Assembly (NCBI GenBank): GCA_028866355.1
Contig: JAGWIH010000095.1
Location: 1-7,882, forward strand
Reading direction: 5' to 3'
Length of the DNA stretch: 7,882 nt
Source of the DNA: Alphaproteobacteria bacterium
GTDB taxonomy: Bacteria > Pseudomonadota > Alphaproteobacteria > ATCC43930 > CGMCC-115725
The notes under the pieces were generated by a model. It was given only the letters and a program-made list of their open reading frames with translations, was not told where the DNA came from and did not search any database. Below, in pieces: positions 7,043 through 7,882 of this stretch. Made by a program: the position numbers and the translations under genes. Every line of letters starts with the position of its first letter. The stretch's first letter is position 1.

Positions 7043-7324
7043 TCAACGCAGGCTGTAGGGCAGGAGCCCGAGGAACCGGGCCCGCTTGATCGCCTGCGCC
7101 AGCTCGCGCTGCTTCAAGGTCGACACGGCGCTGATGCGTGACGGCACGATCTTGCCGCGCTCCGAAACGAAGCGTTGCAACAGCTTGATGTCCTTGTAGT
7201 CGATCTTCGGCGCATGCGGTCCGGAGAATGGGCATGATTTGCGCCGGCGAAAAAACGGCCGGCGTGTCTGTTGGCGACCGCCGCCGCGTTCGGAGCGTTC
7301 GCCACCGCGCGTGTCGTCGCTCAT
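7043..7324 (-). CDS. rpsR: 30S ribosomal protein bS18
   Basis: bS18 forms a heterodimer with bS6 and binds the central domain of 16S rRNA on the 30S platform. The protein is 93 residues, compared with 75 in E. coli. The conserved core runs from PFFRRRKSCPF (23-33) through IDYKDIKLLQRFVSERGKI to RARFLGLLPYS at the end. Residues 5-22 form a Gly/Arg-rich N-terminal extension. Only one cysteine (Cys31) is seen, so this is the zinc-free form. The reading frame stays open upstream to 7612, but the start is the ATG at 7324: it has a GGAGG 6 bases upstream, gives the family-like N-terminus MSDD, and overlaps the rpsF stop as ATGA. The 4-base overlap should help equal production of the two partner proteins. 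Confidence 0.96.
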   Translation of the reverse strand: MSDDTRGGERSERGGGRQQTRRPFFRRRKSCPFSGPHAPKIDYKDIKLLQRFVSERGKIVPSRISAVSTLKQRELAQAIKRARFLGLLPYSLR

Positions 7325-7737
7325 GCTTCGCCTCCCTCGTGTTCGGCGGGAATGCCTTCGCGGCCGTCGCGGTCGAACCGGCGGCTGCGCTCGCGTTCGC
7401 GCTCTTCGCCGCGCGACCGCGCCTGCATCATCGCCGACGGTCCTTCTTCGAGCGCCTCGACGCGCACGGTGAGATAGCGCAGCACGTCCTCGTTGATGCG
7501 CATGTTGCGCTCGAGTTCGTTGACTGCGGCTGGCGGCGCATCGAGATTGAGCAGGACGTAATGGCCTTTGCGGTTCTTCTTGATGCGGTAGGAGAGGTTG
7601 CGCAGGCCCCAATATTCACGCTTGGTGACCTTGCCGCCGTGCTCGGTGACGAGGTTGGCGAGCGTGTCGGTAAGCGTCTCGACCTGGGCGGACGAGACAT
7701 CCTGACGCGCAATAAAGACGTTTTCGTAGAACGGCAT
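7321..7737 (-). CDS. rpsF: 30S ribosomal protein bS6
   Basis: bS6 is the partner of bS18 on the 30S platform and is the first gene of this ribosomal operon. The 138-residue protein has the ferredoxin-like core (about 1-98): MPFYENVFIARQD at the start, YWGLRNLSYRIKKNRKGHYV (43-61, with flanking residues), and the MRINEDVLRYLTVRVE strand-helix region (79-94). A tail from about 100 to 138 is rich in Arg and Glu (RGEERERERSRRF), then acidic; E. coli bS6 also has an acidic tail that is modified by glutamate ligation, but no such modification can be inferred here. The ATG at 7737 has AGGGAG 5 bases upstream. The stop overlaps the rpsR start. Confidence 0.97.
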   Translation of the reverse strand: MPFYENVFIARQDVSSAQVETLTDTLANLVTEHGGKVTKREYWGLRNLSYRIKKNRKGHYVLLNLDAPPAAVNELERNMRINEDVLRYLTVRVEALEEGPSAMMQARSRGEERERERSRRFDRDGREGIPAEHEGGEA

Positions 7738-7742
7738 CCAAG

Positions 7743-7748
7743 CTCCCT
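7743..7748 (-). promoter_or_regulatory. Ribosome binding site of rpsF
   Basis: AGGGAG on the minus strand lies 5 bases before the rpsF ATG. The CAGCC at 7755-7751 immediately upstream can pair with GGCUG at 7793-7789, which is also part of the leader hairpin, so access to this site could depend on how the leader folds. Confidence 0.7.
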
Positions 7749-7760
7749 ATGGCTGTTAAC

Positions 7761-7802
7761 GGCCCGGCGCTGGTCGAGGATCGAGCATCAGCCGCCCGGG
7801 CC
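7761..7802 (-). promoter_or_regulatory. Long leader hairpin upstream of rpsF, candidate bS6:bS18 binding site
   Basis: On the predicted transcript, GGCCCGG (7802-7796) pairs with CCGGGCC (7767-7761). After single-G bulges at 7795 and 7792 the stem continues with CG and CUG pairs. Beyond an asymmetric internal loop (AUGC against C) it ends in a UCGA / UCGA stem with a UCC loop. The hairpin ends about 13 bases before the ribosome binding site. In several bacterial phyla the bS6:bS18 dimer is known to bind a structured element containing an exposed CCG in the rpsF leader and repress its own operon. A CCG is present here at 7767-7765, but in the fold drawn it is paired, so assignment to that family is only an inference. 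Confidence 0.4.
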
Positions 7803-7803
7803 T

Positions 7804-7821
7804 AGCCGGCAAAGCCGGCAA
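7804..7821 (-). repeat. Tandem 9-base repeat forming a short hairpin in the rpsF leader
   Basis: TTGCCGGCT occurs twice in a row on the minus strand. Because GCCGGC is its own reverse complement, the two copies can also form a 6-bp stem with a UUU loop (7805-7819). It lies between the predicted transcription start and the larger leader hairpin and is not followed by a U-tract. Confidence 0.6.
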
Positions 7822-7832
7822 GGAGGCCGCGG

Positions 7833-7860
7833 AATATACAGCAAGAACGCGGCGGCGCAA
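7833..7860 (-). promoter_or_regulatory. Predicted sigma-70-type promoter of the rpsF-rpsR-rplI operon
   Basis: On the minus strand, TTGCGC (7860-7855) and TATATT (7838-7833) are 16 bases apart, with TG directly before the -10 element. Transcription would begin near 7826 and give a leader of about 90 bases. The -10 hexamer is the clearest AT-rich element in this GC-rich gap. A small inverted repeat, AGCGG / CCGCT at 7860-7874, touches the -35 element and could be an operator or the end of an upstream gene; nothing decides between them. Confidence 0.55.
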
Positions 7861-7882
7861 GCGGCAAAACCGCTGATGGCGC

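Noticed and set aside
6265..7089. A 274-codon plus-strand frame with a hydrophobic-looking Leu/Gly/Phe stretch
   Set aside because: The apparent hydrophobic region is the complement of the Lys/Ala/Glu codons of the rplI tail and not a membrane protein.
7325..7612. Extension of the rpsR frame upstream of its ATG
   Set aside because: It lies wholly inside rpsF in another frame, and the ATG at 7324 has an ideal ribosome binding site and a family-like N-terminus.

Overview
The window reads as ordinary chromosomal core sequence from a GC-rich alphaproteobacterium. The evidence is the gene content and order (rpsF-rpsR-rplI followed by dnaB-alr), the family-typical insert in DnaB, the Ala/Lys/Glu-rich tail on bL9, and the strong GC bias. 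The order or genus cannot be fixed from the sequence alone. All nine genes lie on the minus strand, so transcription runs from high to low coordinates. There is no RNA gene, insertion sequence, CRISPR array, integrase or phage gene. The largest stretch without a gene is about 145 bases, upstream of rpsF.

In transcription order there are three blocks. (1) 7860-6310 is the ribosomal operon rpsF-rpsR-rplI (bS6, bS18, bL9). It has a good sigma-70-type promoter, a structured leader, a 4-base rpsF/rpsR overlap and strong Shine-Dalgarno sites. (2) 6262-4118 holds two metabolic genes: an NADPH-type aldo/keto reductase resembling E. coli YeaE, and a cyclopropane-fatty-acyl-phospholipid synthase (cfa). 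Each is followed by a short GC hairpin. They sit between rplI and dnaB, where many alphaproteobacteria carry a DUF2232 membrane-protein gene instead. (3) 4000-1 is a tightly packed unit: dnaB, alr, mlaE and mlaF. dnaB and alr overlap by 11 bases, alr and mlaE abut with no gap, and mlaE and mlaF overlap as ATGA. mlaF runs off the left edge of the window.

The products serve growth and the cell envelope: translation, replication fork unwinding, D-alanine for peptidoglycan, cyclopropane modification of membrane phospholipids, and retrograde phospholipid transport by the Mla ABC transporter. I found no convincing undescribed system. The points most worth a second look are the folded rpsF leader, a candidate bS6:bS18 autoregulatory site; the two-gene insertion between rplI and dnaB; and the coupling of dnaB, alr and mlaEF into one unit.
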